Of a stretch of 64,000 bases of DNA, positions 25,167 through 36,367 are shown piece by piece (position 1 is the first letter of the stretch; every line of letters starts with the position of its first letter). The notes beneath the pieces are model-generated. The model ran no database searches. It saw only the letters and a program-made list of their open reading frames with translations, and was not told where the DNA came from. The stretch is from Microdochium bolleyi (taxonomy: Eukaryota > Ascomycota > Sordariomycetes > Xylariales > Microdochiaceae), in NCBI GenBank assembly GCA_001566295.1, contig KQ964264.1:186001-250000 (forward strand), written 5' to 3'. The translations under genes were made by a program, and so were the position numbers.

Positions 25167-27455
25167 GCTGACTAGTTTGTGGACTCGTAGGTGCCAATCT
25201 TGTAGCTGTGTTGTCTTGAGCGAGGCTGCTGCTGGGAAGGCTGCCAGAGTGATCTGTTGTGAATAACAGACTCGCCTATCGAGTGCCTTTTTAAGCTCAT
25301 GGCGTCCTCGCCCCTTTGGCCGGCCAAACCTTCGTCAATTCCCCGATGGATGCAGAAGTTCTGGATAAATTGAAAAAGTTCCAGAAACTACGACCTTGAT
25401 GCCTGACACGGCAGTCGTGCTGCGGACGACGATCCTCCGCAGTGCGGGGGATTGACAAGGCCGTCGTGGTTCAACCTCGTGATGCAGCACAGATCGACAA
25501 CGCCACTCGGGCGCATCGGCTGTTTTCGCAGGTGATTGGGCCGCTTGTGAGTTACCCCAGAAAATCAGCATCAATGCCGTTGATAGATTAATTGCCCGCA
25601 CCCAATGGTCTGCAGCTTGCCATGAAGCTTGGCGACATGCTGCGAGCGAGCATCGAATGTCACCCCATGCTAGCCGCTCCCTATCGGAAGCTAACGGGGA
25701 GTGACATTCTCGGCGCAAGTCCCGGAGCTGCATCTTACCGCCAATAATGGGGGAAAGCTTGAGCGCGGAGGCAGGTCTTGGCAGGCAAGGATAAGTGTCT
25801 CCACGCCAAGATGGTGACAAAGTCTGGGCATACAGCGTACAATGTCGGGCCAGCAGATCGTGAACCGGAAACACATGGCGCTTGCAGTCTTCCGATGGCC
25901 AGGAGAACACCAAGGCGACTTCAGCGGATCTTTGCGGTTCGGGCTTTATCCGGTCAAGGTGGCTTCCAAGAATGTGCCCGGCAGGGCTCCATCGTGCTCC
26001 CAATGCTCCGAGTCAAGGTGCGGCATTCCAGTCTCGAATACATAACTCACGCCACCGTCGAAGCTTAACTTGCACGGTGCGTGCCGTGTTACTTCAAGGG
26101 GAGCGAGCCAGACTTATGGTGGCAGTAATCCCTTCCTTGCACTGCATGACAAGTCGGAGCAGAATGAACCTGGGTATGTCCGGGCCACACGGCTAAGCGG
26201 CTTCTGCACGCGGCCCAAGGACAATTTGATGCAACGCCGAGGAGGGAGCTTGTCAGCTCTGGGGCACCAATCATCCGTTCTTTGTGCGGGCCCTGCGCCC
26301 AAAGTGCAACGGAAACATCAGACTGCACTGTCAGACCCAGCTATCCTTGTTCATAGGCGCATGAATGAAGAAGGTGCTTCATCCATGGCATGGGCCTGGA
26401 GCCGACCGACCGGGGTTGCATGGAAGCCACTGATAGGTGCGAAGCAGGTGAAACCGAGGCAATGGAGCAGATTGATAGAAACCTGAGGGAAAGGGGATGT
26501 GGGACGGGGCTAGGCTAGGCCACCTGGCGAGCCTGGACGACCGCTCTAGTCGTGAAACAATGCGGGCCAAGAACACGAAGCATGGTGGCGCGTCCTCCGC
26601 AGAGGTATTGCACAATCAACGAGGCGGCGATTAGCTTTGTATTGCTCACCTGAGATTGAATGGAATTTCTCTCCAACGATCCGTAGTTTTAAGTAGCCCT
26701 CATGCTTACTGAGGTACATACGCATAATGTTGGGTGCAGTTCCAGTATGTTGGGTTCACGTGGCTAGTGGAGAGGCCCCTGAACACCCAGGAAGCACTAA
26801 GACAGGGGTCCGTCGGTTCATGCCGTCGTCTTGAACGCATGCACATGATCGATTGGTGCGGTTTCCTCTCGAAACGGTCGAAACCAGACTGAGGGTTGAG
26901 ACGACGTGAGACACGAGAGCCTCATGGGTGCTGGCCCGGGACATGACCCAGCTTAGCGTCATCGCCGCCCAAATGCCTGTCCTTTTGTTCTTATCATGGC
27001 CCATTTGGGGTTCAGGGGTCATGTTTGGACTGGCCATGATTGGTGTCAGCTGCCGCCAGGGCTCTCAGGGAGGTTGCCAATTATGGTAAGCTTCTGACAC
27101 TTCATGCCAAGCCCCTGGCGAAGACACGAAGAACGTCGTGGGCCAGGTCCGGAAAGTGAAACTTCACGATGCTGAAAGACCGGAGCATGTCACGCAGCCT
27201 CGCGCTTCGGACGACTACAAAAACCAGACCGTGACCACTGCCAAAGTGACGATTTCTTTCCGGATCACCCCATCTCCAGCATCTTCAGTCTCATTCACTT
27301 CGCCTCTGTGCTCTGGTAGCCAGTCCTTCTTTCCACAACCAGCTTCAATTCTTCTTCATCTTCAATCACTACCTTTGATTCGTCACCGCTCTCAACGATT
27401 TAATCTATCCCAAACCAGCCAGGCACCAGCACATCACCCACAGACACTTTCCAAA
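25167..27455. other. Divergent promoter region
   Basis: About 2.3 kb between two divergently transcribed genes, the GH27 gene and the small secreted protein gene. The last 150 bp before 27456 are rich in C and T on the plus strand, a common feature of fungal 5' leaders. A 222-codon open frame on the minus strand (25335-26003) has no domain and I reject it. Confidence 0.5.
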
Positions 27456-27926
27456 ATGAAGACCGCTACCCTCCTCTCCGCCATCGCCCTCTTCGCCACC
27501 AGCGTCTCTGCGCATGGTCGGCTCATCAAGCCCGCCGGCCTGCCCAACAGCGGGCCCCTCCAGGACATCCGCGTGGCCAACAACAACTGCGGCCAGGGCG
27601 TCACCGTGGCCGGTGCGGCCGTCGCCACCTTCACGGCGGGCGCCACCCAGGAGGTCACCTGGACCGTGGACAACGGCGACGGCGCCGGCCCCCTGGCGGT
27701 CTCGTTCGACCCCACGGGCAAGGGCACAGCCTTCACCGTCCCCGCCGTCATGGTCAAGAACCTCGAGGGCCAGAACGGCGGTGTGCCCAACAGCTTCCCC
27801 CGTGGCGCCCACGTCATCAGTTTCAAGGTGCCCGCGACAAAGTGCAACAAGTGCGTCATGCAGGTGCGCCAGAACCTGCAGGGCCGCCAGGGCTTTGGGT
27901 CCTGCGCGGTCGTGAGCATTGTTTAA
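27456..27926 (+). CDS. Small secreted protein with N-terminal histidine (LPMO-like/Egh16-like candidate)
   Basis: A single exon of 156 residues. The longer open frame extends upstream, but the ATG at 27456 starts a clean signal peptide (residues 1-19 ending S-V-S-A), which would leave His20 as residue 1 of the mature protein. A second His lies in G-A-H-V, and four Cys are present, two as C-x2-C near the end. The pattern (exposed N-terminal His, beta-rich small domain, late C-x2-C-V) resembles copper-binding lytic polysaccharide monooxygenase-like and Egh16/Gas1-like secreted proteins of plant-associated fungi, but it is short and I cannot name a family with certainty. An apoplastic or cell-wall role is inference. 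Confidence 0.75.
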   Translation: MKTATLLSAIALFATSVSAHGRLIKPAGLPNSGPLQDIRVANNNCGQGVTVAGAAVATFTAGATQEVTWTVDNGDGAGPLAVSFDPTGKGTAFTVPAVMVKNLEGQNGGVPNSFPRGAHVISFKVPATKCNKCVMQVRQNLQGRQGFGSCAVVSIV

Positions 27927-28968
27927 GTTTGGATTGTAGGATTAGTATGTGGTTTGCGACGGAGTGTAAGAAGCGAGACTGGTTGTGAGGTGTTTTAGAC
28001 CCAGGCGAAGCAGTAGCAGAATTGCTTCTATAAAAGGTCGACCGATGTAGTTGAGACAAACAATGGAGATGCTCCGGCATGAGATGAAGACCCCTGATTG
28101 AAGCCCCTATTTGTGAATGCTTCCGTGTACAGGCCGGACCTTCTGTTCATCTGTCCGTCTTGCAAGCTCTCTTCTACGCTATCTTTTGTGTTTTTCGCCC
28201 ATCGATACCCAAAGGATTGGACTCATCATCGCGTAGATGTAAGAACCTCGAGGCCAGAATGCCGTGTAGCAAACCTATGGTACGTAAGGCGAGAACAAGG
28301 AGTTCACCACTACGTTGATCGTACACCTGTTGCCTGGATGGTGATCCCTGGAATCGCTGTCTGCGCAGCCTTAGACCCGAGAGGGGGACAAAAACAGACA
28401 CGGTACAAAGCGAATAGCGCAATCGGAAGAACTGAAAGGGAGAAATGAGGTATGCTACAATCTTACCACACAGCAAACAACGAAAACACATATCAAATAT
28501 TGAGTGTAATTGAAGATTTGCCTCACAGCTTGATGGCTTGCCGTTGCTCGAAATACTCACCCCGGTACAAAGCGTTCAGAGCTTTGTATTGGCAGCTCTC
28601 AAGGCCGGATGAATGTAAGGGGTTCATGGACAAACATTCTCGTCCCCGCAAGAAAACCCCAACATCAGTGTCCGTTCATCAATGGCATGCGTGGATACAC
28701 TTTATAGGGACCAATGGTCGATCATGACTGGGAATTATTGCGTCTATTAATAATTAATTGTCATTAATGCTCTTTAGTATTTACCATACAATGTTCGGTC
28801 ATTACCGCCACGACATAATATTCCATCACCCATATTCTTGAGTGTGTGTGCCCGAGGAGCGTGCTTAACCTTCCTGCCTTTCCAGTCTCCCGCCTCCGAC
28901 CAATAGAGAACCAGACACCACGAACAGACCTTGAACCTAAGTGTTACATCGAGGATACGGCTTGCAGC
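27927..28968. other. Intergenic region, nothing recognised
   Basis: About 1 kb between the small secreted protein gene and the 3' end of the 81-residue gene. It is moderately AT-rich around 28740-28830. No coding region or RNA gene was seen. Confidence 0.5.
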
Positions 28969-29283
28969 TTACGCACCATCGGCACCGCTTGCTTGTTCCC
29001 ACTGAGCTTGCCACCAATCCAGGTCTGAAGGCATGTCTCTTGGCTCAGATAGTTCGCCCTGAGCCACGAGCTCGAAGTTCTGGACCTCTCTGATGTATGC
29101 AAGCATCTCTGGAGTGTAGTGCGCTTGCGATGAATCATCGTTATTGTGGCTAGACGAGGACGTCTTGGCCTTGGCCTTCTTGCTGCTAATAACAGTAACT
29201 TGAGTCAGAACTTGACAAGTCGAATCCGCGAAGGGTGCGTAGGAAGGAACTTACTCGGGGCATTTCTTTGTGGCTGAGGGCAT
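28969..29283 (-). CDS. Small conserved-looking fungal protein, 81 residues
   Basis: Two exons: 29283-29255 (29 nt) and 29185-28969; too short and split to appear as one open frame. The donor is GTAAGT and the acceptor TTAG. The predicted protein starts with a Lys/Ser-rich flexible part of about 30 residues and ends with an acidic, Trp-containing helix-like part (about residues 35-75, with W-W near its end). Codon use is normal for the window and the frame closes at a TAA after the intron join. I do not recognise a named family. The organisation is typical of tiny fungal nuclear or cytosolic proteins, but no function can be assigned. Confidence 0.6.
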
Positions 29284-30152
29284 GATGTTTTATCTTCCCG
29301 GTTGCTTTCGATGTTCAGTCCGCTTTCTGTACTTAACTCGCGCTGGGTGGAGATATTGTTTGCCCGACAGTCTGATGCTAGGCTGTCGTGAGCGCCGCAC
29401 CTGTCCTTATGTAGTATTGAGAAGCCAGGGGACGAGGCGCATTCGATCTGAAGGGCATGGTGGTCACTGGAAGTGAGGCAGGTACACGTCCTGATTAAAC
29501 ATCGACGTCCCTGTTGATGTCGGGTAAGTGTAGCGAATCACATGTATCTTGCTGCTCGTCCTCTCGCGCAAGACCTGCGTCCTGTTTGGCAAAATTTGAG
29601 CCTCAAATACTCATTAGCCCTGGAGGACGGGAGCTCGACGCTTGCGCCCATAAATCCGGAAGGGCCGCCCTAGCATGCAGTGTTTTGCCCTTGCATTTGC
29701 AGGGCGGCAGTGGACAGGACCTGCCGGACCTGCAGGGTCAGATCGGCAGCCCTGGCACACCACTACGACGGAGGACGAGCATGAGCTCATATCATCAGTT
29801 ACACACCCCTCTCAAACTCCCATCCTGAACAATGCGACATCCTGACTACGCTGAAACATGGAACGGTGTTCGTACAGGCAATATTTGACCAAGTGTTGAT
29901 CGTACGAATTTGCCGCGTATATATTTATCACCAGAGGATGACTGACAGAAGTTTCCTTTCCTAGTTGCGGGCTCAAGAACGAGTGTCTGCCAGTAATGTG
30001 GCTTGGTCATGCCCAATGGACTATGAGCATTAATGATGGGTTTGCTGGCCACAACTCAGCATGTGTTTTCCTCTATGCAAAGCGAATGTGATTTACTACG
30101 ACTAGGCTTATGGAGACAAACAAACGAAACGTGCTATTTTCTCCGGATAATG
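29284..30152. other. Intergenic region, nothing recognised
   Basis: About 0.9 kb that should carry the promoter of the small two-exon gene and the 3' end of the C2H2 gene. No coding region was recognised. Confidence 0.5.
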
Positions 30153-31421
30153 TTAAAAAGCATGAGAATGCTCAGCAGATTGTTTGCGAGCCTTAACTGT
30201 CTGGCCCCCCTGTCGTCTGGCGCGCCAGCTTGGTGTCCTTGTCGTGCTTATCTCTTCCGATGCATCTACGTCGGCACCGCTTGGGTGCTTCTGTAAATGC
30301 TTAAGCAGATTATCTCGCCTCGTGCAAGCCATTGAGCACACATGACAAACCCAGTTCTGACCACTGTGCTTGCGCTGTATGTGGCGGCGACAATTGCCCT
30401 CGGCTCTTCTCTTTTCACGCGCACTGCCGGGATTGTATGTTGCCACGTAACTGCAATGATCAGGAGGTGCACTTTTGGGACAGAGGATGCGAGCTTGGGC
30501 ACGAGGGCGCGTGTTCGGAGGGCGGATGTGAAGTAGTTGCGCTTGCACTCCCCAGTCCCCTTCGCGCGGGTAGGCTGTCAATGGGTTGCCAGGCTTGCCG
30601 AGCTCGGCCGACCATGTGGGACTTTCATCGTTCTGAACAGGCTGCACAGCGAGTTGCGCGATGTCAACGAATGCGGATCGTGGTTGACCAGTATTAGGCT
30701 CCACGAACAAGACTGGAGGTTCACCCATAACGACTCCCACCGGAGCTGGTGGCAAGTTTAGTGTAGGCATGATATCAAACCTGCCCGAGTTCGAGCGAGT
30801 CGACAGCGGTGTTGGCAAATTACTCTCAGGAGGTAATCGCTCGTCCAGAACTGACTCCTCTGCTAAGGTTCCTGGCTGGCCTTGGAGTGGTGCGTAAAGA
30901 GGTCTGACATCGCTGTCTGGGGAGGTTAGTTCTGCTATGTTGAATGTAGTATCGTCGTAAACAGGATGTCGCCACCATTCGCTTGGATGGTCTTGATCAT
31001 TATAGTTTGGTACCACCGCCACAGGCAGTGGGGAGCTGCGTCCTTGAAGCTGTGCGTCACAGAATAACGAGCCGTCCACGGCGGCCATCTCAGCTGGATA
31101 TAGGCCTCCTTCGAGCCGACAGTTGACGTTTGCAGATGGCATTACAGTCTGGTTATGGTCCAATGCTTGCAGTGAACACGGCCCGGCAGGGAGTTCTTGC
31201 TGGTGCTGATAAGTGCCTGGCATTTCCAGTGGACTTTTAGGCTGAGCTTGATTTTGATAGATAGCAGGCTCTCTTCGCGTAGGAATCAGAAAGTCAGATG
31301 AACTACGACTCATAGGGGTGCTGAGCTCCGACCGGTCACAAGGGCTAGTGAACTTCGAGGGTATCGAATGGGCATCCATTTCTTCCAGCCCAAGCCCTGA
31401 CATCTCAGTCGAATGATTGTT

Positions 31422-31452
<31 letters not shown>

Positions 31453-32140
31453 TTGTTGTTGTTGTTGATGCTGTTGTCAACAAGGTATCCAGCAACGGGA
31501 GGCCCTTGTGTGAGCTTGGAACAGAACTTTCCGGCACCGCCTTTGTAGGTGAACCTCTGCACCCCTTCAACGTTGTGATGATTGCATGGCGAATGGCTCC
31601 TTACGGAAGAGAAGCCACCGTGCTTCTGGACCGTACATGCGTCAGAGCCAACCGAGCTCACTCTCCTGATCGTCTCTCGGTGTTTTGACTTGGACTTGAT
31701 CTTGGCCAGCCGGTGAGCACAGTCTCCGATTCTCTGCGATATAGTTGGCTTGTTGTATGACCACGAGCACTCCTTTTTGGTGATGGCGGAGAAGCGGAAC
31801 CATTGTCGGCAGCCACAGGGGCACCACATTTCCTCTTGATTGAGACATTCGCACGTCTTGAGATGGTCGATCATCTGGCGAGCATCGTCGCATGGCTTGC
31901 GGCACCGTAACATGGGGCACTCGCAGGCGACGTTGGTGTCGGCGCCGGACATGAAGAAGTACTCCATGACCATCAAGAGCAGTCTGCTGTGTGCGCAGTT
32001 GTCTACGATCTCTGGCAGTTGTCTGTGGATGGCACAGAGTTAGGCGTTGAGATCCCTCATGGACACAGAACGACTCACGGGCATGCTAGTTTCCCAGGAC
32101 TCTGTCCGCCAATCGGCTGTGAAGGCTGCGGTTGCACCAT
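30153..32140 (-). CDS. C2H2 zinc finger protein with N-terminal Cys-rich module
   Basis: Two exons: 32140-32079 and 32022-30153; 643 residues. The intron has donor GTGAGT, branch CTAAC and acceptor CAG, and it adds about 20 residues ahead of the long open frame. Residues about 54-95 hold a dense set of C-x-C, C-x3-C and H-x3-C pairs that probably binds zinc. A long low-complexity middle includes an Asn/Asp run coded by a trinucleotide repeat. Near the C-terminus one canonical finger, C-x2-C-x12-H-x3-H (about 580-600), follows a more degenerate finger with C...C...H-x4-H-like spacing. Together they suggest a DNA-binding regulator. The C-terminal tail is basic. Targets are unknown. Confidence 0.82.
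31419..31468. repeat. GTC/GTT trinucleotide repeat inside the C2H2 gene
   Basis: A run of GTC units followed by GTT units on the plus strand, coding an Asn-then-Asp homopolymer on the minus strand. It is in frame and likely length-variable between strains. Confidence 0.9.
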
Positions 32141-32306
32141 AGTGATTGTCGATGAGCTTTACTGTCTGGCGAAAATTGGGTGAAATTGCTGTTTCTGTTC
32201 TGAGTTTTGTTCCAGCAAGGGATAGTGCCAGTAGAGTAGCAAAGGGCGAAAGATAAGAACGGGAGGAGCAGAGCCAGCGGCGCACAATCAATCAATTCTT
32301 GACCAT

Positions 32307-32341
32307 CGACCAGCGACCAGCGACCAGCGACCAGCGACCAG
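32307..32341. repeat. Five tandem copies of a 7-bp unit (CGACCAG)
   Basis: Five perfect copies in a row, about 170-200 bp upstream of the C2H2 gene's ATG at 32140, so in its promoter or 5' leader. A 7-bp unit cannot be a codon repeat; whether it is a protein-binding array is unknown. Confidence 0.9.
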
Positions 32342-33629
32342 GTGTCCATGGCCGTCCCTCCTCTCCTGGTCGACTCCTGCCTCATGTTTCGTGGCTGGTG
32401 CGCGCACCAAAGGACACATACGAGGATTCGAGGCGTCCGACGCCCTATGCCCGCCCAAGGCGGAAGCCGGCCTGCATGCTGTCCTTCTTGACTGGCGAGA
32501 CCGGAAGGACGTGATGCATCATCTATCAGGGCAGCTATGCCCCAACGAGCCATTCTGGTGCCGCTGATATCGTTTCGTCCTGCTCGCATCCCTGCCCGGC
32601 GCCGCCCGGGCGTGGTGGAATTGGCATGCTCATAGCGTGTTCTGGGTGTGCTCTCCGCTTGGTGCGGGTGGGCCGGGGGTGAGCCAACGAGGCCGATCGG
32701 TCCGCGTCACTTGCCGGGCGATAGGGGTGTCGAGTCCTGTCGGGCGTACAGACGCGGTGCAGAAGAGAACGCGAATCCGAGGGGTGCTACTCTCAAGAGG
32801 CCGGTGAAGCAGGAAGGCCTCCACGAGGGAGGACCTTGGGCTTCCGGGGCGCGTGGTTTGTGCGGAGCGGTCTTGCTATCGTCGCGGTCGGGAAAGGTCT
32901 TCGTCGCATATGCGAGTCAGGGGTGTGGAAAACGATTCCATCGTGCCGAAAGTGCAGGAACACAGCAGCCTGTATTGTCGAATTGGGCGGTGCATACCGT
33001 TTCCATAGAACTGGCATGACGCCGGAAAGAGTCTTTCATTTGAAAGCGTCGATGAACTATCGATGAACGAGCGGTCTTGTTTTAAGTTGGACATGTCTGT
33101 GTCTATCAGGGAGACTGACGGACTTTGTCGATGACTGGAGCTCTATCGTGGTTCGTCGTGTACTACGAATAGCACCTCACTTCGGTGAGCAATGGTGCAC
33201 AGCCACTGTGATGCATCTCAAGCATGTCTGTGGGATGCAGGAGTTGTACAGAAAGAGCCGGGTGGCCTCATGTTAGGCCGCACTACTTGGCGTGGCGCTC
33301 AAGGACGCCTGTCATTGGTTTATGGGAGCTCTTCACCGAGACTGGGCTTATTCAAGGCGACGGGACGAGTCGCCTCGTTGGTCGGCAGATGTGGGCGCTT
33401 TGCGACCCATGAGTACCTGTGGCCTTGAGCAACTTGGACGTTGCTCGGCTCAAAGTGCTCGCTTTAGCATGGCGAGTAAAATCAGCTCTGGGCACGTCTC
33501 GCCCCCATCGTGATTGTTACGTTGATGTAGAACGGGTTGAAACATTGGGGACTCTTGGTTGGGGAGGAGCGTGTGCCTGCTGTTTCAAGTTTTTTGTTGG
33601 CGCAGCGGCCTTCCATGATTTTCTATCGC
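32342..33629. other. Intergenic region, nothing recognised
   Basis: About 1.3 kb between the promoter of the C2H2 gene and the 3' end of the HET gene. Only short open frames without domains are present. Confidence 0.5.
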
Positions 33630-35823
33630 TCAAAATAGCGTAATGGTTGTGACGTCTGTATTGTAGAAGAAGGACTCCGAGGTGTGCGCCCCGACGATCC
33701 CCAGCCTCTTGTAACGGGTGCAACCATGCTCGGAGGCTCCGCCATGTCCGATGCTGCTTGGAACAAGCTCCAGGATCAGGAATGCATCCAGCCATTCGTG
33801 ACCCGGCCAGTTCTTGATGATTGTGGAGCACAGTTGAAGACATGGATAAGTCCTCTGCAAGTCTCTCCTTGTTCCGCGGGCGGAGGGCTTATCAAAGCCC
33901 CCATGAGCCTGCGGAGGTCCGCTACCTGAGTCGGCCCTAGCACTGTCCCCTCCGGGCTCACGGACAATCAAAGCGTCGCCGGAGCCGTTAGGGTCGTAGA
34001 TATTGAGCCACTTCAGACGACCCTGGAGAACAAGCTCGGCATGCCTCAATGTTGAAAGAAGGGGAACTCCATCCCAGGCGATGTTGCCCCGGACAAGGAG
34101 CACTTCACCCTGTATTTGCGGAATGCCTATTGTCTTGTATGTCCGTGCCGTGAGGTAGTCGATGCTCCCCGCCTGTGCGAGCCACGACCACGATGGAACA
34201 CCTGGTAGGTTTCTCTCCCGCGCTGATTCGCTGATATTGGCCACGCTCCAGGCGAGATCGCTTGCGATGGACTCGGCCCAGGAGCCCAGGAGGTGCGTGT
34301 AGCCGCTCATCTCGGCGAAGCGTTCCACAATCCCCGCCAAGGCAGGCAGGCGGTCGGACCAGAACGTGAACTTCCTCGCCGAGTAGTTCTCGACCCACTG
34401 GCACCACGACTCGTGGACCAGTTCAACCAGGGAACTTTCTTCGATGTCGGTAAGCTTGTCAGGAAATCTATCCTTGAGGTGGCGTTTAGGACGGCTCCAG
34501 CTCGTGCGGATGTGCCCATGATTGAAGACGTCGTCCGGGACAACCACCCCGGCCTCGGTCTGGTACACGGAGGCGCACTGCCAATGCATCTCCGGGTATG
34601 TGCAGTGTACCACGCGCCGTGATAGTATGAGTTCCTGCAGCGCCCAGCCGCGCTTGCTAAGGTTCGCTTTCATAGTACGGGTGCCAGGGAGGCCCTCGTA
34701 GATTCGTATCGAGAGATTTCTTGATTCTCGAGACCCTTCTGTAGCTGTCGCTATACAGTCACCTCTCGTTACTTCTTGGTGGTCCCATGCCAGGCAATAC
34801 ACCTTATCAATGCCGCGCTCGGAATCGGCGTTAACAAAACATCCCGCGTCGCAGTTGGTCGCGTCCGAGACAGCGACTGTTAGCTTGGCATTTGCATACA
34901 CGTCCTTCATCCTCGCGGCTTCGGTGGCCCACTCCTCGGCATCGTCTTGCACAATACAGAGGCTGTCGATCCAGAGATACCATATCCCAAGACTGCGGCA
35001 GAGATCGATAGCCTCTCGAAACGTGCGGGGTAAGCTAATGCCTTCCTGCCCAGTGGCGCTCGTTGGGATCCGCGTCGACAAAGATTCTAGATTCGCTCTA
35101 GTTGTGCGTAGAGGGTGCGTTGTCTGGCCCCAACAGTGGCTGAGTGCCGCATATTCGATGCTTTCGTGGAGCGGCTCGCTCTCGGAGAGCACCAGGCGAC
35201 ATGTAGCCAGTCCCGCGACGGAGCCCAGCTTGATTAGTCTCCGCGGCAGGGTCCGCGGGCCAGTGGGCACCGACGTGCGGCAGCGCTCGTGGTGCAGCTC
35301 GCACTCTGACAGCCACGATTTGACAATCGCGTGCTTCTCGGGAATGGTGGTTATCTCCAGCGCCCTCTCCCAGATGGGAGGAGCTGAATTCAGATCTAGT
35401 AAGGCTATTTTAGTCACCTTGAGGAGGGTACAGAGCACACCAGCCGGGGTACCACACGGTCAAACACGACCACTTACCTGACCTTGGGCATGTCGCAATG
35501 CTCAGCACGACGCGGCCGTGCTGGTGGTTCCTGAAATTGCCCATGAGCGTGGCCCGCGAGATGTTTGCGCGGGCTGCGTCCCCATCGCCCTCTCTCGTCT
35601 GCTCGTCGCGGAAGTACATCACCAGCTCCGCGGCGTCGCCGCCGTCGTCGTCATTGCCGCCGGCGACCCTGAGCTGCTGCCGTATCAGCATGCACAAAGG
35701 GCAGGACGTGTGCCGCGTGCCCGCCACAAAGTCCCGCGCCGTCTTGTAGTACTCGACCCTGCCGCGTCTTTCTGGCCCGATGGGGAAAAACGCCCAGCAG
35801 TATTGACATAGAGATCCCGACAT
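33630..35823 (-). CDS. HET-domain (heterokaryon incompatibility-type) protein
   Basis: Two exons: 35823-35478 and about 35395-33630; about 703 residues. HET landmarks are present: L-S-H-C-W-G near residue 205, W-I-D-S-L-C-I-x-Q-D-D near 265 and R-G-W-x-L-Q-E further on. HET domains mediate cell death during fusion of unlike strains and belong to the fungal innate-immunity-like repertoire. The N-terminal 115 residues contain paired Cys (C-x2-C near the start and C-P-L-C), a common prefix in this group. There is no WD40, NACHT or ankyrin tail. The intron acceptor is uncertain by 9 nt (TAG at 35396-35398 or one further upstream), both in frame. The last 110 residues lack a recognisable domain. 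Confidence 0.87.
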
Positions 35824-36367
35824 GGCTGGATGCTTCGTGTTCGGAAAAGACCTTGAAGACGGAGAGGGAAAGGCGCCCCCTAACGCGTGCGGAAAAGATT
35901 GGCTCGGACTGAGTGCAAGTGGATTTCTAAAGGCAGATTTTACAACAGGGCTGCCGGGGATGGAGAGGAGGGGTTCTCAAGAAAGCAATGGAAGCCGTAC
36001 TCGGCACGAGTGGCTGTGTTAGGCAGCCAACAAACCTGCAGTGCGGCCAGACTGGGGTAGTTCCTGCTGCTGCTGGTCCATATGGGCACCATCACAGGGG
36101 GTTGGAAAGTGACCCAAGTATTACCCCGTTGCTACCGCAGAACCATCTTCAGTTGTATCGAGCACCTCTATCACAGAACGGAACGGTATGCATGTGGCTT
36201 GGGGCATGAAACCAGCGTAAGAACACGTCGATCGTTATAAGTCTTCCGACACACTTTAGTCTACGATCGTATGTGGCTCTGTCCTAATATGCTAAAATGA
36301 TTGCTAACGCTATACAATGCTTGTGTAATAAGGCCCTCCAACCGGGGGAATAAAGCCAGCGCATGTT
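35824..36367. other. Short intergenic region
   Basis: About 540 bp between the start of the HET gene and the stop of the ABC transporter, both on the minus strand. It should hold the HET promoter; nothing else was recognised. Confidence 0.55.

Noticed and set aside
25335..26003. 222-codon minus-strand open frame in the GH27 upstream region
   Set aside because: No domain, no believable composition and it fills a promoter region; chance open frame.
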